Assembly: GCA_946481735.1 (NCBI GenBank)
Contig: CAMLOU010000098.1
Location: 1 to 16,732, forward strand
Origin: an uncultured Cellvibrio sp.
Lineage (GTDB): Bacteria > Pseudomonadota > Gammaproteobacteria > Pseudomonadales > Cellvibrionaceae
Length of the DNA stretch: 16,732 bases
Reading direction: 5' to 3'
In this document: positions 8,801 through 15,051 of the stretch, one piece after another
Position numbering within the stretch: the first letter of the stretch is position 1
How the letters are laid out: each line of letters starts with the position of its first letter
The notes under the pieces: generated by a model
What the model was told of the DNA's origin: nothing
Seen by the model: the letters and a program-made list of their open reading frames with translations, nothing else
Database searches by the model: none
Program-made: the position numbers and the translations under genes

Positions 8801-9196
8801 GGCAACGAGATCAATGCGGTGGGCACGTTCTTCTCGCCCTTCCCGCAGTTGCAGTTCCTCAACGATCCGGATCGTGTGCTTCATGAACCTGCCATTACCT
8901 TTGATGGCGGTAAAGATCTCGCACGCACCATTGTTGAAGACCCGATGGTTGCCGGCCTGGCGAAAAGCTGTCTGGCAACGCAATTCGTAAGCTACAGCTC
9001 AGGTATCCATTCGATCTTCCTGATTGATTCAACAAGGGATGTCGGTTATCCACGCATCAGCAAAGCGGAAGAAAACGCTTACCGTTGCGATATCAATAAC
9101 CTGACCAACGTACTGACCACCAATGGTCCACGCGCCATGCTCGAACAACTTCCGGCGCTGGATTCTGTGATGTACCGGCAGGAGTGGGCGCGCTAA
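5819..9196 (+). CDS. Secreted CBM2 / YceI / FnIII / cytochrome c / DUF1592-family fusion (Cbp2D-like)
   Basis: This is a 1125-residue secreted, probably dihaem, cellulose-bound redox protein. The signal peptide ends at AVA27. Its modules in order are CBM2-like (30-130), a Ser linker (about 131-160), YceI (161-331), an FnIII-like domain (343-437) and a second Ser linker (438-477). A class I type cytochrome c follows, with CIACH at 492-496 and a candidate axial Met539 in WMPQG. Then come DUF1587 (about 589-608), DUF1595 (637-697), DUF1592 (707-865), DUF1588 (884-988) with a second haem motif CSNCH at 964-968, and DUF1585 (1030-1110). This C-terminal set is known from planctomycetal and myxobacterial cytochromes. 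Here it is joined to polysaccharide binding and a quinone-binding type fold. The start is ATG 5819 (MKKLLKLSM), with GGAGG at 5799 and AAAGAGA nearer. An ATG in the same frame at 5777 overlaps the previous gene and would spoil the signal peptide. It probably relays electrons at the cellulose surface. The direction and the partner are unknown. Confidence 0.9.
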   Translation: MKKLLKLSMLSPLGLALGLAASGSAVAQSVCTPTYTTVNNWGSGAQIALSVTNNGPAVDGWEVCWTFNGGETIANLWNGNVTTTGSNVCVTDAGYNANVATNGSASFGFNINNPSTQAPTNFTFNGASCGGNNTSSSVASSSVSSVASSNASSSAPATAARWLLDTTKSSFHFVTVKNVSNAEAHTFTQMQGTVANTGSATLTIPLASVSTGFDIRNTRMQNLLFESSYLPNLHFTTQLNLSMLDSMAVGDIAVQSLTGNLTLHAVSKAITFDATIVKHSNTSISVSPRKPIVVNSVDFEMNAGVEALRVIANLSEIGEKTPVYFKMFLTRDNPTNIAAITLPSAPATPVGLTGNISQGSGDTSLVWSDVSNNESGFLIRRKGADGRWTTQSNLPANSSMFEENLLSSFGSYDYKVISYRDSIPSTASAPVTLVYSDTNGSSSSIASSVSSSTSSVASSVTSSVGSSSGNSSSTGGQGDVTRGQALWTSQSCIACHGVDGEKNADGSPAYSPLNPNRSVYRHSQDNQDRTLGEFIELWMPQGNPGACTGQCAADLEAYILTWRRPSDGIPDNPVSNFTCPNTGPAYGQRTLRLLTKKEYQRSVRDLVGYTQDVISRLPDDFIAGSFENNNTLIVDKTRYTSYISTAERIAEDVATRWNNLLSCSPSNSCATTLVDTLGPRIFRRPLTNDERTAYLAVAQGTADGRTPAEGMQIALAAMLSSPQFLYRSEVGDSNGGVYKLNGYEMATYISYTFTGTTPSQSLMAAAGRGELDTAAGVRQHTASLLNSTDTNALLGDFVNRWLGTNQLEIKEKVGVTDFATVANDMKKELGKNFAYAMLNSSSTFESVYNPSYTHVNQRLANLYGMSYSGSGADADGFVRASTGERGGILISGAFLSRYATDQDANLVTRAVALRRRMMCQDIPEPPSGVSLDREALAQRDKEFFEDPHTTQRMIFDRITSGTSCSNCHGEIINPLGGSMENYDALGRVRATDLKGNEINAVGTFFSPFPQLQFLNDPDRVLHEPAITFDGGKDLARTIVEDPMVAGLAKSCLATQFVSYSSGIHSIFLIDSTRDVGYPRISKAEENAYRCDINNLTNVLTTNGPRAMLEQLPALDSVMYRQEWAR

Positions 9197-9205
9197 TGCG
9201 CGCCC
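9186..9205 (+). promoter_or_regulatory. GC hairpin enclosing the stop codon of the cytochrome fusion gene
   Basis: GGGCGCGC (9186-9193) and GCGCGCCC (9198-9205) form a perfect 8-bp all-GC stem. Its four-base loop TAAT contains the TAA stop codon. No T-run follows, so it is not an intrinsic terminator. It lies 28 bases before the GGAG of the next gene and could set the ratio between the two products or protect the 3' end of the first cistron. Confidence 0.5.
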
Positions 9206-9245
9206 CTTCCCCACATCACCTTGTTAACGACTTGGAGTGAATACC

Positions 9246-10454
9246 ATGAGATATAAAGATTGCTTCGACAAAGAACGCAGAGATTTCCTCAGGGTTGTCT
9301 CGCATGCCGGTATCTCGGCAGGACTGATCAGGGCCTCCAGCGTGTTGGCTGGTGTGATGCTGGCGCGCACCGCTGAAGCGCAATCCGGCACACCCACCAA
9401 GCACTGCCTGGTGTTCAACGGCGGTGGCTGCCATCCCAACCGGTGGTTTCCCTCCGGCGGCACCCTGCCAGTCCAATCTGCCCCTTTGCAAACGCACTAC
9501 AGCCGTATTGCCATGCTGCGCAACGCGTCCTTGAGCGGTGCCGGTCACGGCGTGATGTTCCACCGTTTCAACAACGGCAGCTGGGGCGAGGACAGTTTTG
9601 ATGTAAACCTGGGTCGTACCATCGGTGCAAACTATCCCGTGAAATACCTGAACGTGGGTACCACAGCGGAATCAGCACTGAGTCGGGAAGGTTCCACTGG
9701 CAAGCCGATCATCACCAGCCCGCAAGCGGCGTTGGATGTGCTCTTCGCAGGGGGCAGCGGCGGTGGCGGTGGCGGTTCAACCGCACCACGCCAGTCTGTA
9801 GTGGATCTGCACTATGCGGCCGTTAACAGCTTGCGCACCAAACTCGGACAACATGAAAAGGAAAAACTGGATAGCCACTTCACCGCAATTCGTGAAATTG
9901 AGGAAGCTATCGACACCGGTGGCGAGAATCCCGGCGGCTCATGCCCACAACCAGGCAACACCTCGGTTACCGGTTTTGATGCGACGGCCAAGTTACACGC
10001 GGACATCGTGACCCTGGCACTGAGCTGTAACTTGTCAGCGTCTGTGTCCATCGCCTTCGGTACCGACGCACACACCCATTTCCTGGATGTACTGGGTCGC
10101 GAGTCGCACCAATCGCACCACAACCAGGGCAACATGCCTAATGCCTACACGGAAGACATTGTTTACATGCAGGGCTTGACCAAATACCTGTTGGATAAAA
10201 TGGCGGAAAGAGGCTTGTTCAGCTCAACCATCGTTACCCAGGTATCCGACATGGGCGACGCCGACTCCCACGGCAACAGCAATGTGCCGATGTTAGTCGC
10301 AGGCGCTGGCATCAGTGGCGGTCGTGTGATCGATATCGGCGGCAAAACCCAGTCCGAGTTGTATCAAACCCTCGGCTTGAAGCTGCGTGCAGACCAAAGC
10401 CCGAACGGCGGTTCTTTCCGCAACTGGGCCAGCTCAACCATCGCCGGCCTGTAA
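9246..10454 (+). CDS. DUF1552 family protein with twin-arginine signal
   Basis: The protein has 402 residues. The N-terminus has ERRDFLRV, a twin-arginine motif, then a hydrophobic stretch ending in AEAQS, so export is probably by the Tat route, in folded form. The body matches DUF1552, including GHGVMFHRFNNGSWGEDSFD and the conserved stretch with HTHFLDVLGRESHQSHH. That second stretch is unusually rich in His and Asp/Glu and suggests metal binding. DUF1552 genes normally sit next to genes of the DUF1587-1595-1592-1588-1585 set, as here, so the two products are likely partners. The reaction is unknown. A glycine run at residues 169-178 (GGSGGGGGGS) looks like a flexible surface loop. ATG 9246 has GGAG 8 bases upstream. 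The in-frame GTG at 9237 overlaps that site and is less likely. This is the last gene of the unit, before the terminator at 10508-10543. Confidence 0.88.
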   Translation: MRYKDCFDKERRDFLRVVSHAGISAGLIRASSVLAGVMLARTAEAQSGTPTKHCLVFNGGGCHPNRWFPSGGTLPVQSAPLQTHYSRIAMLRNASLSGAGHGVMFHRFNNGSWGEDSFDVNLGRTIGANYPVKYLNVGTTAESALSREGSTGKPIITSPQAALDVLFAGGSGGGGGGSTAPRQSVVDLHYAAVNSLRTKLGQHEKEKLDSHFTAIREIEEAIDTGGENPGGSCPQPGNTSVTGFDATAKLHADIVTLALSCNLSASVSIAFGTDAHTHFLDVLGRESHQSHHNQGNMPNAYTEDIVYMQGLTKYLLDKMAERGLFSSTIVTQVSDMGDADSHGNSNVPMLVAGAGISGGRVIDIGGKTQSELYQTLGLKLRADQSPNGGSFRNWASSTIAGL

Positions 10455-10507
10455 GAAAAGTGCGGTTGAGTCGGCAAGGGAAGCTGAACAACCGTTGCAA
10501 CAGACAC

Positions 10508-10543
10508 AAAAAAAGCCCCCTCAGAAATGAAGGGGCTTTTTTT
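10508..10543. terminator. Bidirectional intrinsic terminator between convergent genes
   Basis: An A-run, GCCCC (10515-10519), a one-base mismatch, TCA-GAAA-TGA (GNRA tetraloop), GGGGC (10532-10536) and seven T. The A-run on the left serves as the U-run for the opposite strand. It ends the redox unit on + and the GH16 gene on -. Confidence 0.93.
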
Positions 10544-10546
10544 GTT

Positions 10547-12238
10547 TTATTGATATACCCGGATGTAATCCACGTACATGCGCTGGGTGGTGAAGTTGGC
10601 GTGATTCGGGTCGCCGGGCCAGTTGCCGCCGACAGCGACGTTGAGCAGGAACCAGAAGGGTTGGTCGTAAACCCATTGGCCGTATTGCTGCACCTGGGCG
10701 CGGGTCACACTGTAAAAGTTAACGCCATCGGCGTACCAGCGAATGCCGTTTGCATCCCATTCAACCGCATAGATTTTATAAACGGAATCAATACTGGTGC
10801 CGTGGTTTAAATGCCCGGTGATGGGGGTATTACCCGAATAGCCAGGGCCATGCAAAGCACCGGAGGTGGTGTTGTTGGTGCCGACGTGTTCCATGATGTC
10901 CAGTTCGCCGTTATCCGGCCAACGAACACCATTGTTGAAGCTATCACCCATCATCCAGAACGCCGGCCAGATGCCCTGGGCGCGCGGTAATTTCATACGG
11001 GCTTCCATCCGTCCATATTGGAAAGATTTCTTGTAGCGGGTAATCATACGTGTGGAGGTGTAGCCACAATTACCGCCCCACCAGCAGGGGCCACCGGTTT
11101 CCTGACGGGCTTCAATGACCAGCACATTGCTGTTGGCTTGCGGATCAAACTGGATATAGGCATTGCCGCCATCGGTGTAGTACTGCAGCTCATTGTTGCC
11201 CCAACCGCCACCGCCGGTTTCAAAGCTCCAGATACCCTCGTTGATGGTATTAAACTCATCACTCCAGGTTACGGTGGGATTAGGGTCAACCGGACCGCTG
11301 CCACCGGGGGTAACTTTTACCCAATTAAGATTCCAGCCGCCCGTCGTGGCGTACACACCAAAGCTGTGGTTGCCTGCTGGAATGTTCACATCGAGCGAGA
11401 TGGTTTGCCAGGTTTGCCAGCCACCCGTCGCCGGAACAACCAGTTGACCCAAGGCAACGCTGCCGCCATTCAGGTCGAAAGAGACAACGCCGCCAGTGCC
11501 ACCGCTTGCTACACGCGCCTCAATTTTATAGTTACCGGCTGTGGCGATATTCATGTTGTTGAATGACAGCCACTCGCCGGAATCAATCCAGCCTACGTTA
11601 AAGCCACCGCCGGTATCGGTCGTGGCTTCAATGTCTACATCGCCGGTGCGGTGTTGGCCACCGGTATTGCCCGGGGTGTTATCACTCGCGTTCGCGTAGT
11701 CTTCAGCCTCAAAGTGATGCCCGGTGACGGGCGGCTGCGCAGGGGTAACTTCGATCCAGTTGAAGTTCCAGCCGCCGGTAGTCGCATACACACCGAGGCT
11801 ATGAGTTCCCGCCGGAAGTTGAACCTGTTTTTGCACGGTTTGCCAGGTTTGCCAGCCACCGGTTGCCGGGATATTGATCGTGCCCAGGGGCACCGCGCCG
11901 CCATTCAGGTCCACCGAGAGCGTGCCGCCCGAAGCACTGGCTACACGGACGCGGATGTTGTAGGTGCCGGCCGACGGTACCGACAAATTCGCGTAACTGA
12001 GCCATTCAGTGGCTTCGATCCAGCCAACATTATGGCCGCCGTTCGCATCCGTCACAGGCTCGATATCAACGTTGCCCGTGCGATAGGCGCCGCCGGTATT
12101 ACCGGCAGTGGTATCAAAGGCATTGGTATAATCTTCGGCCTGGAATACAACCGCCGAAGCGCCGCTGGTTATACACAGCAAGCTGCCGCATGCCGCTGCG
12201 CATAACGCTTTTCTGACTTGGGATAATGTTATTTTCAT
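10547..12238 (-). CDS. Secreted GH16 endo-beta-1,3-glucanase (laminarinase-like) with two CBM6
   Basis: The protein has 563 residues. A Sec signal peptide ends near SGASA29. Two CBM6 modules follow, starting at F32 and F176 with a period of 144 residues. Both show AEDY, the NVGWI...EWLS core and the YATTGGWN...NW end that form the sugar-binding face. GH16 spans 323-563 and contains ELDIME at 445-450, the ExDxxE signature. E445 is the expected nucleophile and E450 the acid/base. The GRMEARMKLP and WPAFWMMG motifs fit laminarinases. Cleavage of beta-1,3 or mixed-linked glucan is the likely activity. ATG 12238 has GGAGA 6 bases upstream. A TTG twelve bases earlier in frame lies on that site and is rejected. 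No Ser linker is present, unlike the CBM2 proteins here. A short proline/glycine linker joins CBM6-2 to GH16. Confidence 0.93.
   Translation of the reverse strand: MKITLSQVRKALCAAACGSLLCITSGASAVVFQAEDYTNAFDTTAGNTGGAYRTGNVDIEPVTDANGGHNVGWIEATEWLSYANLSVPSAGTYNIRVRVASASGGTLSVDLNGGAVPLGTINIPATGGWQTWQTVQKQVQLPAGTHSLGVYATTGGWNFNWIEVTPAQPPVTGHHFEAEDYANASDNTPGNTGGQHRTGDVDIEATTDTGGGFNVGWIDSGEWLSFNNMNIATAGNYKIEARVASGGTGGVVSFDLNGGSVALGQLVVPATGGWQTWQTISLDVNIPAGNHSFGVYATTGGWNLNWVKVTPGGSGPVDPNPTVTWSDEFNTINEGIWSFETGGGGWGNNELQYYTDGGNAYIQFDPQANSNVLVIEARQETGGPCWWGGNCGYTSTRMITRYKKSFQYGRMEARMKLPRAQGIWPAFWMMGDSFNNGVRWPDNGELDIMEHVGTNNTTSGALHGPGYSGNTPITGHLNHGTSIDSVYKIYAVEWDANGIRWYADGVNFYSVTRAQVQQYGQWVYDQPFWFLLNVAVGGNWPGDPNHANFTTQRMYVDYIRVYQ
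11300..12145 (-). repeat. Tandem CBM6 modules in the GH16 gene
   Basis: Two CBM6 copies lie side by side, beginning near 12145 and 11713 on the minus strand. They share long identical stretches such as PATGGWQTWQT and GVYATTGGWN, and their DNA is also close, for example in the pair of segments around 11400-11450 and 11835-11880. This fits an internal duplication. Confidence 0.8.
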
Positions 12239-12326
12239 TAGTTTCTCCAAAAGTTAACAGTAAACACAGAAGTGCATCGGGAGATTAATGAAATGGGTAA
12301 CTGTGCGTCTGCTCATTTTCCGCGAA

Positions 12327-12344
12327 AACGTGACATGGCACGTT
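12327..12344. promoter_or_regulatory. Inverted repeat between divergent GH16 and sigma factor genes
   Basis: AACGTG and CACGTT are exact six-base arms around the six bases ACATGG. The site lies 89 bp before the GH16 start and about 119 bp before the sigma factor promoter. Position and form suit a dimeric regulator, more probably of the GH16 gene. No regulator is identified. Confidence 0.35.
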
Positions 12345-12462
12345 CGATTAACAGACACCGCACATTCCCACTTTAGGTCGTGAGTTGGACACGTGCGCAG
12401 GTTCACCTTATTTTGCTAAAAAAGGTATAAAACCTCGCACAAACCGCTTTTTTCTTCCCGCC

Positions 12463-12489
12463 TGTCACATTTCATGGCGCTGATTCGTC
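12463..12489 (+). promoter_or_regulatory. ECF41-type promoter upstream of its own sigma factor gene
   Basis: TGTCACA (12463-12469), 16 bases, then CGTC (12486-12489). This equals the described ECF41 target consensus, TGTCACA-N16-CGTC. Transcription would begin near 12495. That places a GTG at 12497 at the very 5' end of the mRNA and favours ATG 12533 as the start. Autoregulation of the sigma factor is the direct inference. Confidence 0.85.
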
Positions 12490-12532
12490 ATGGCTGGTGA
12501 AACGACAAAAAAACTTGGGGGCTCTATACAAG

Positions 12533-13456
12533 ATGGCAAAACAGGACGGATTAACACAGCGTTTTGAAGACGCTCGACACCACTTGCACAGCGTGGCCTA
12601 TCGCATGCTGGGCTCAAACAGTGAAGCCGAAGATGCCGTGCAGGAAGCCTGGATTCGGCTGAACCGCACCGAGTCGGACAGCATCGACAACCTCGGCGGC
12701 TGGCTCACCACTGTTGTTGCCCGCGTGTGCCTGGACATGCTCCGTGCGCGTAAAGCGAGCACTGCGGAATCCCTGGACGATATGCTGTATAACGCGGCGG
12801 ATGACGGCAGCGGCGACCCCGAAAGTCATTTTCTGATCGCCGATACACTCGGCCCCGCCCTGTTGCTGGTGCTCGATACCTTAACGCCCACCGAACGCAT
12901 CGCGTTTGTATTGCATGATTTATTCGACCTGCCCTTTGATGAGATCGCGCCCATTATTGATCGCACCGAAGCCGCTGCGCGTCAACTCGCCAGCCGCGCG
13001 CGGCGGCGTGTGCGGGGTGGCACCACACCGCAAGCAAACAGCCCGCGGCAACACGCGGTAGTGGCCGCTTTTTTAGCAGCTTCCCGCGAAGGGAATTTTG
13101 ATGCGCTGATCAACCTGCTGCATCCGGACATTATTCTGCGTGCCGATGACACGGCGATTAAAATCAGCAGCGCGAATAAAGCCAAAGGCGCACCGGCATT
13201 TAAACCCGAAATCACCGGTGCAAAAAATGTGGCCGATACCTTCAAAGGTCGCGCAGCGGGTGCGCAGCTTACGCTGGTAAACGGTGTTGCCGGCGCAACC
13301 TGGGGTATGAATGGAAAAACCGTGGTGGCTTTCTGCTTCACGGTAAAAGACGAAAAAATTACCGCTATTGATGTCGTGATGGACAGAAAAACCCTGGACA
13401 CCTTCAGTATCAAAGCGATTGATACCCCAGTCATCCCCAACAACAACGGAGTTTAA
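12533..13456 (+). CDS. ECF41 family RNA polymerase sigma factor with SnoaL-like C-terminal domain
   Basis: The protein has 307 residues. Sigma region 2 is near the N-terminus (HHLHSVAYRMLG, then AEDAVQEAWIRL). Region 4 contains LTPTERIAFVLHD and the helix-turn-helix AAARQLASRARRRV. A SnoaL-like domain of about 110 residues follows, as in SigJ / ECF41 proteins, where it controls activity in place of a separate anti-sigma factor. In known members a DGGGR-type motif in this domain matters for function. The equivalent stretch here (LRADDTAIK, about 202-210) has lost the glycines, and the linker WLPEP-type motif is not evident. ATG 12533 has GGGGG about 11 bases upstream and gives the usual short N-terminus. 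The in-frame GTG 12497 sits at the predicted transcript start and is less likely. A DoxX-like gene follows after 2 bp, a known sort of ECF41 partner. Confidence 0.92.
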   Translation: MAKQDGLTQRFEDARHHLHSVAYRMLGSNSEAEDAVQEAWIRLNRTESDSIDNLGGWLTTVVARVCLDMLRARKASTAESLDDMLYNAADDGSGDPESHFLIADTLGPALLLVLDTLTPTERIAFVLHDLFDLPFDEIAPIIDRTEAAARQLASRARRRVRGGTTPQANSPRQHAVVAAFLAASREGNFDALINLLHPDIILRADDTAIKISSANKAKGAPAFKPEITGAKNVADTFKGRAAGAQLTLVNGVAGATWGMNGKTVVAFCFTVKDEKITAIDVVMDRKTLDTFSIKAIDTPVIPNNNGV

Positions 13457-13458
13457 AC

Positions 13459-13827
13459 ATGAATATCTTGCTATGGGTTCTTCAAGCCCTGCTCGCCTTG
13501 CACACCATCATGGGCGCGGTGTGGAAATTTTCTCACTCCGCCGAACAAACCATGCCCTCGCTGAAAGCCATTCCTACAGGCCTGTGGCAAACACTGGGCG
13601 GCCTGGAACTGGTGATCGCGCTGTGTTTGATACTGCCTGCGTTTTACAAACCCCTGGTCGTGCTGGTGCCTGTTGCGGCGATCTGCATTGCGATAGAAAT
13701 GCTGCTCTTTTGTGGATTGCACATTGCGTCGGGCGATAACACCTACAACGCCATGGTGTATTGGCTTGTTGTTGCCGCCATTTGTGCATTTATTGCCTAT
13801 GGCAGGTTGGTGTTACGGCCGCTGTAA
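13459..13827 (+). CDS. DoxX-like membrane protein, ECF41 partner
   Basis: The protein has 122 residues and four predicted membrane helices. The first is at about 4-22, the second includes GLWQTLGGLELVIALCLILP, and the third and fourth lie in the C-terminal half. The pattern W...GGLEL...LILP is typical of DoxX/DoxD-like proteins. ATG 13459 lies 2 bp after the sigma factor stop with GGAG 7 bases upstream, so the two genes are cotranscribed and probably coupled in translation. ECF41 sigma factors are often encoded next to carboxymuconolactone-decarboxylase, oxidoreductase or DoxX proteins, which are probably their targets. The cellular role is not known. Links to redox stress are family-level suggestion only. 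Confidence 0.87.
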   Translation: MNILLWVLQALLALHTIMGAVWKFSHSAEQTMPSLKAIPTGLWQTLGGLELVIALCLILPAFYKPLVVLVPVAAICIAIEMLLFCGLHIASGDNTYNAMVYWLVVAAICAFIAYGRLVLRPL

Positions 13828-13845
13828 TATTGGTTATTGCCAGGA

Positions 13846-15006
13846 TTACGCCTGCTTGCCCCGGCAGGCGATCTTACTGCGGGTTAATACGCACAGCACG
13901 GTTACCACCGCAATCCCTTCGAGTCCTGACACCAATGGAATACATAACACCAATAATGCGGAAGCCGGCAGTACAGATTTTCCGACACCATCAAGCACAA
14001 AGCGATCACGCACAAACCACAACCCCATAAAATAAAATGCCACGGGAATGGCCACCGCATAATTGCCCACTAACAAGCTGACGGCGGCGTGATCAGTCAC
14101 TATATCAACCAGAACCGCAAAGCCTGCGCCGACGGCAGCACCAGCAATATAAATCACCAGATGACCATAGCCCCAGGTAAGTGCCATCGATAAATCCTGT
14201 GCGTTAAGGTGTTCCTCGCGGGAAAAATATAACCACCATAATGCAAAAACAATCACCAGTGCGGCGATGGCCGAGTGGATTAAATCAATATCAAAATGCA
14301 CTGCGGCAGTATTCAACGCAATGGAACCCGCAAGCAATGTCTCGCCCAACACAATAATATTTAATAAGCCGTAACGTTCGATGATGTGGTGGCGATGCCA
14401 CGGCGTTTGCGCTTTTCGCTCCGCAAAGAATGGCACCGACAATTCCAGCAATGCGCCCAATGCAAAACCCGCATAAAACAGAACCGGCGTTAAGGGTTGC
14501 AGCAACAGCAATGCAACCCAGTACACTTGTACCAGCGCAATTCCCATCGCATACCACAGCGCCGTTCGTTTGCGCGCTTCATCGTGTTTGTACGCCCTGA
14601 GCCAGAAACCCACCATGGCAATACGCATAATGACAAAGCCGAGGACGACCAGGGTCAGATCGGAAGATTTGAAAAAGTGACTCACGCCCGCGGCCAATGT
14701 CAGGGCACCCGCGATAATGATTAGTGTGAGAATGCGGAACAACGAATCATCATTGTCGTAAGCGGAGGCAAACCAGGTGTAGTTCATCCACGCCCACCAG
14801 ATCGCAAAAAAAATCGCTACGTATTTAGCAATACCGTCGATGAAATGTGCTTCGGCCACACTGTGGTGTAACCCTGCTGCCGCCGCTGCAATCGCGATAA
14901 CAAAAACCAGGTCGAAGAATAATTCCAGTGGCGTCGCCGCGCGATGCGCTTCCCTGGTATCGCGTGGCGGCATGGGACGGATATGTGAAGTTTTCAGGTT
15001 GTGCAT
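13846..15006 (-). CDS. LtrA family (low temperature requirement A-like) membrane protein
   Basis: The protein has 386 residues and many hydrophobic helices, probably ten or more. The family signature ATPLELFFDLVFVIAIA is near residue 25, and RHHIIERYGLLNIIVLGET is in the centre. Both are diagnostic of bacterial LtrA proteins (named from Listeria). The biochemical role is unsettled. A start at ATG 15006 is used. An ATG at 14973 (MPPRD) also keeps the whole conserved part, and neither has a strong ribosome binding site. It converges with the DoxX-like gene with 18 bp between stops and lies 45 bp after the GST gene on the same strand, so it may be cotranscribed with it. A 7-bp stem (13849-13855 with 13864-13870) lies at its 3' end inside the coding sequence. 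Confidence 0.87.
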   Translation of the reverse strand: MHNLKTSHIRPMPPRDTREAHRAATPLELFFDLVFVIAIAAAAAGLHHSVAEAHFIDGIAKYVAIFFAIWWAWMNYTWFASAYDNDDSLFRILTLIIIAGALTLAAGVSHFFKSSDLTLVVLGFVIMRIAMVGFWLRAYKHDEARKRTALWYAMGIALVQVYWVALLLLQPLTPVLFYAGFALGALLELSVPFFAERKAQTPWHRHHIIERYGLLNIIVLGETLLAGSIALNTAAVHFDIDLIHSAIAALVIVFALWWLYFSREEHLNAQDLSMALTWGYGHLVIYIAGAAVGAGFAVLVDIVTDHAAVSLLVGNYAVAIPVAFYFMGLWFVRDRFVLDGVGKSVLPASALLVLCIPLVSGLEGIAVVTVLCVLTRSKIACRGKQA

Positions 15007-15051
15007 AGGCTCACTTGTTTATTGGGCGCGATGATGGTGGGTAAATATGCT

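Noticed and set aside
9237..9245. GTG 9237 as start of the DUF1552 gene
   Set aside because: The GTG overlaps the GGAG that is well placed for ATG 9246.
12239..12250. TTG 12250 as start of the GH16 gene
   Set aside because: It lies on the GGAGA site that serves ATG 12238, and the shorter form has a normal signal peptide.
13849..13870. Terminator between the DoxX-like and LtrA genes
   Set aside because: The 7-bp stem is inside the LtrA coding end and has no T-run on either strand, so it is not listed as a terminator.
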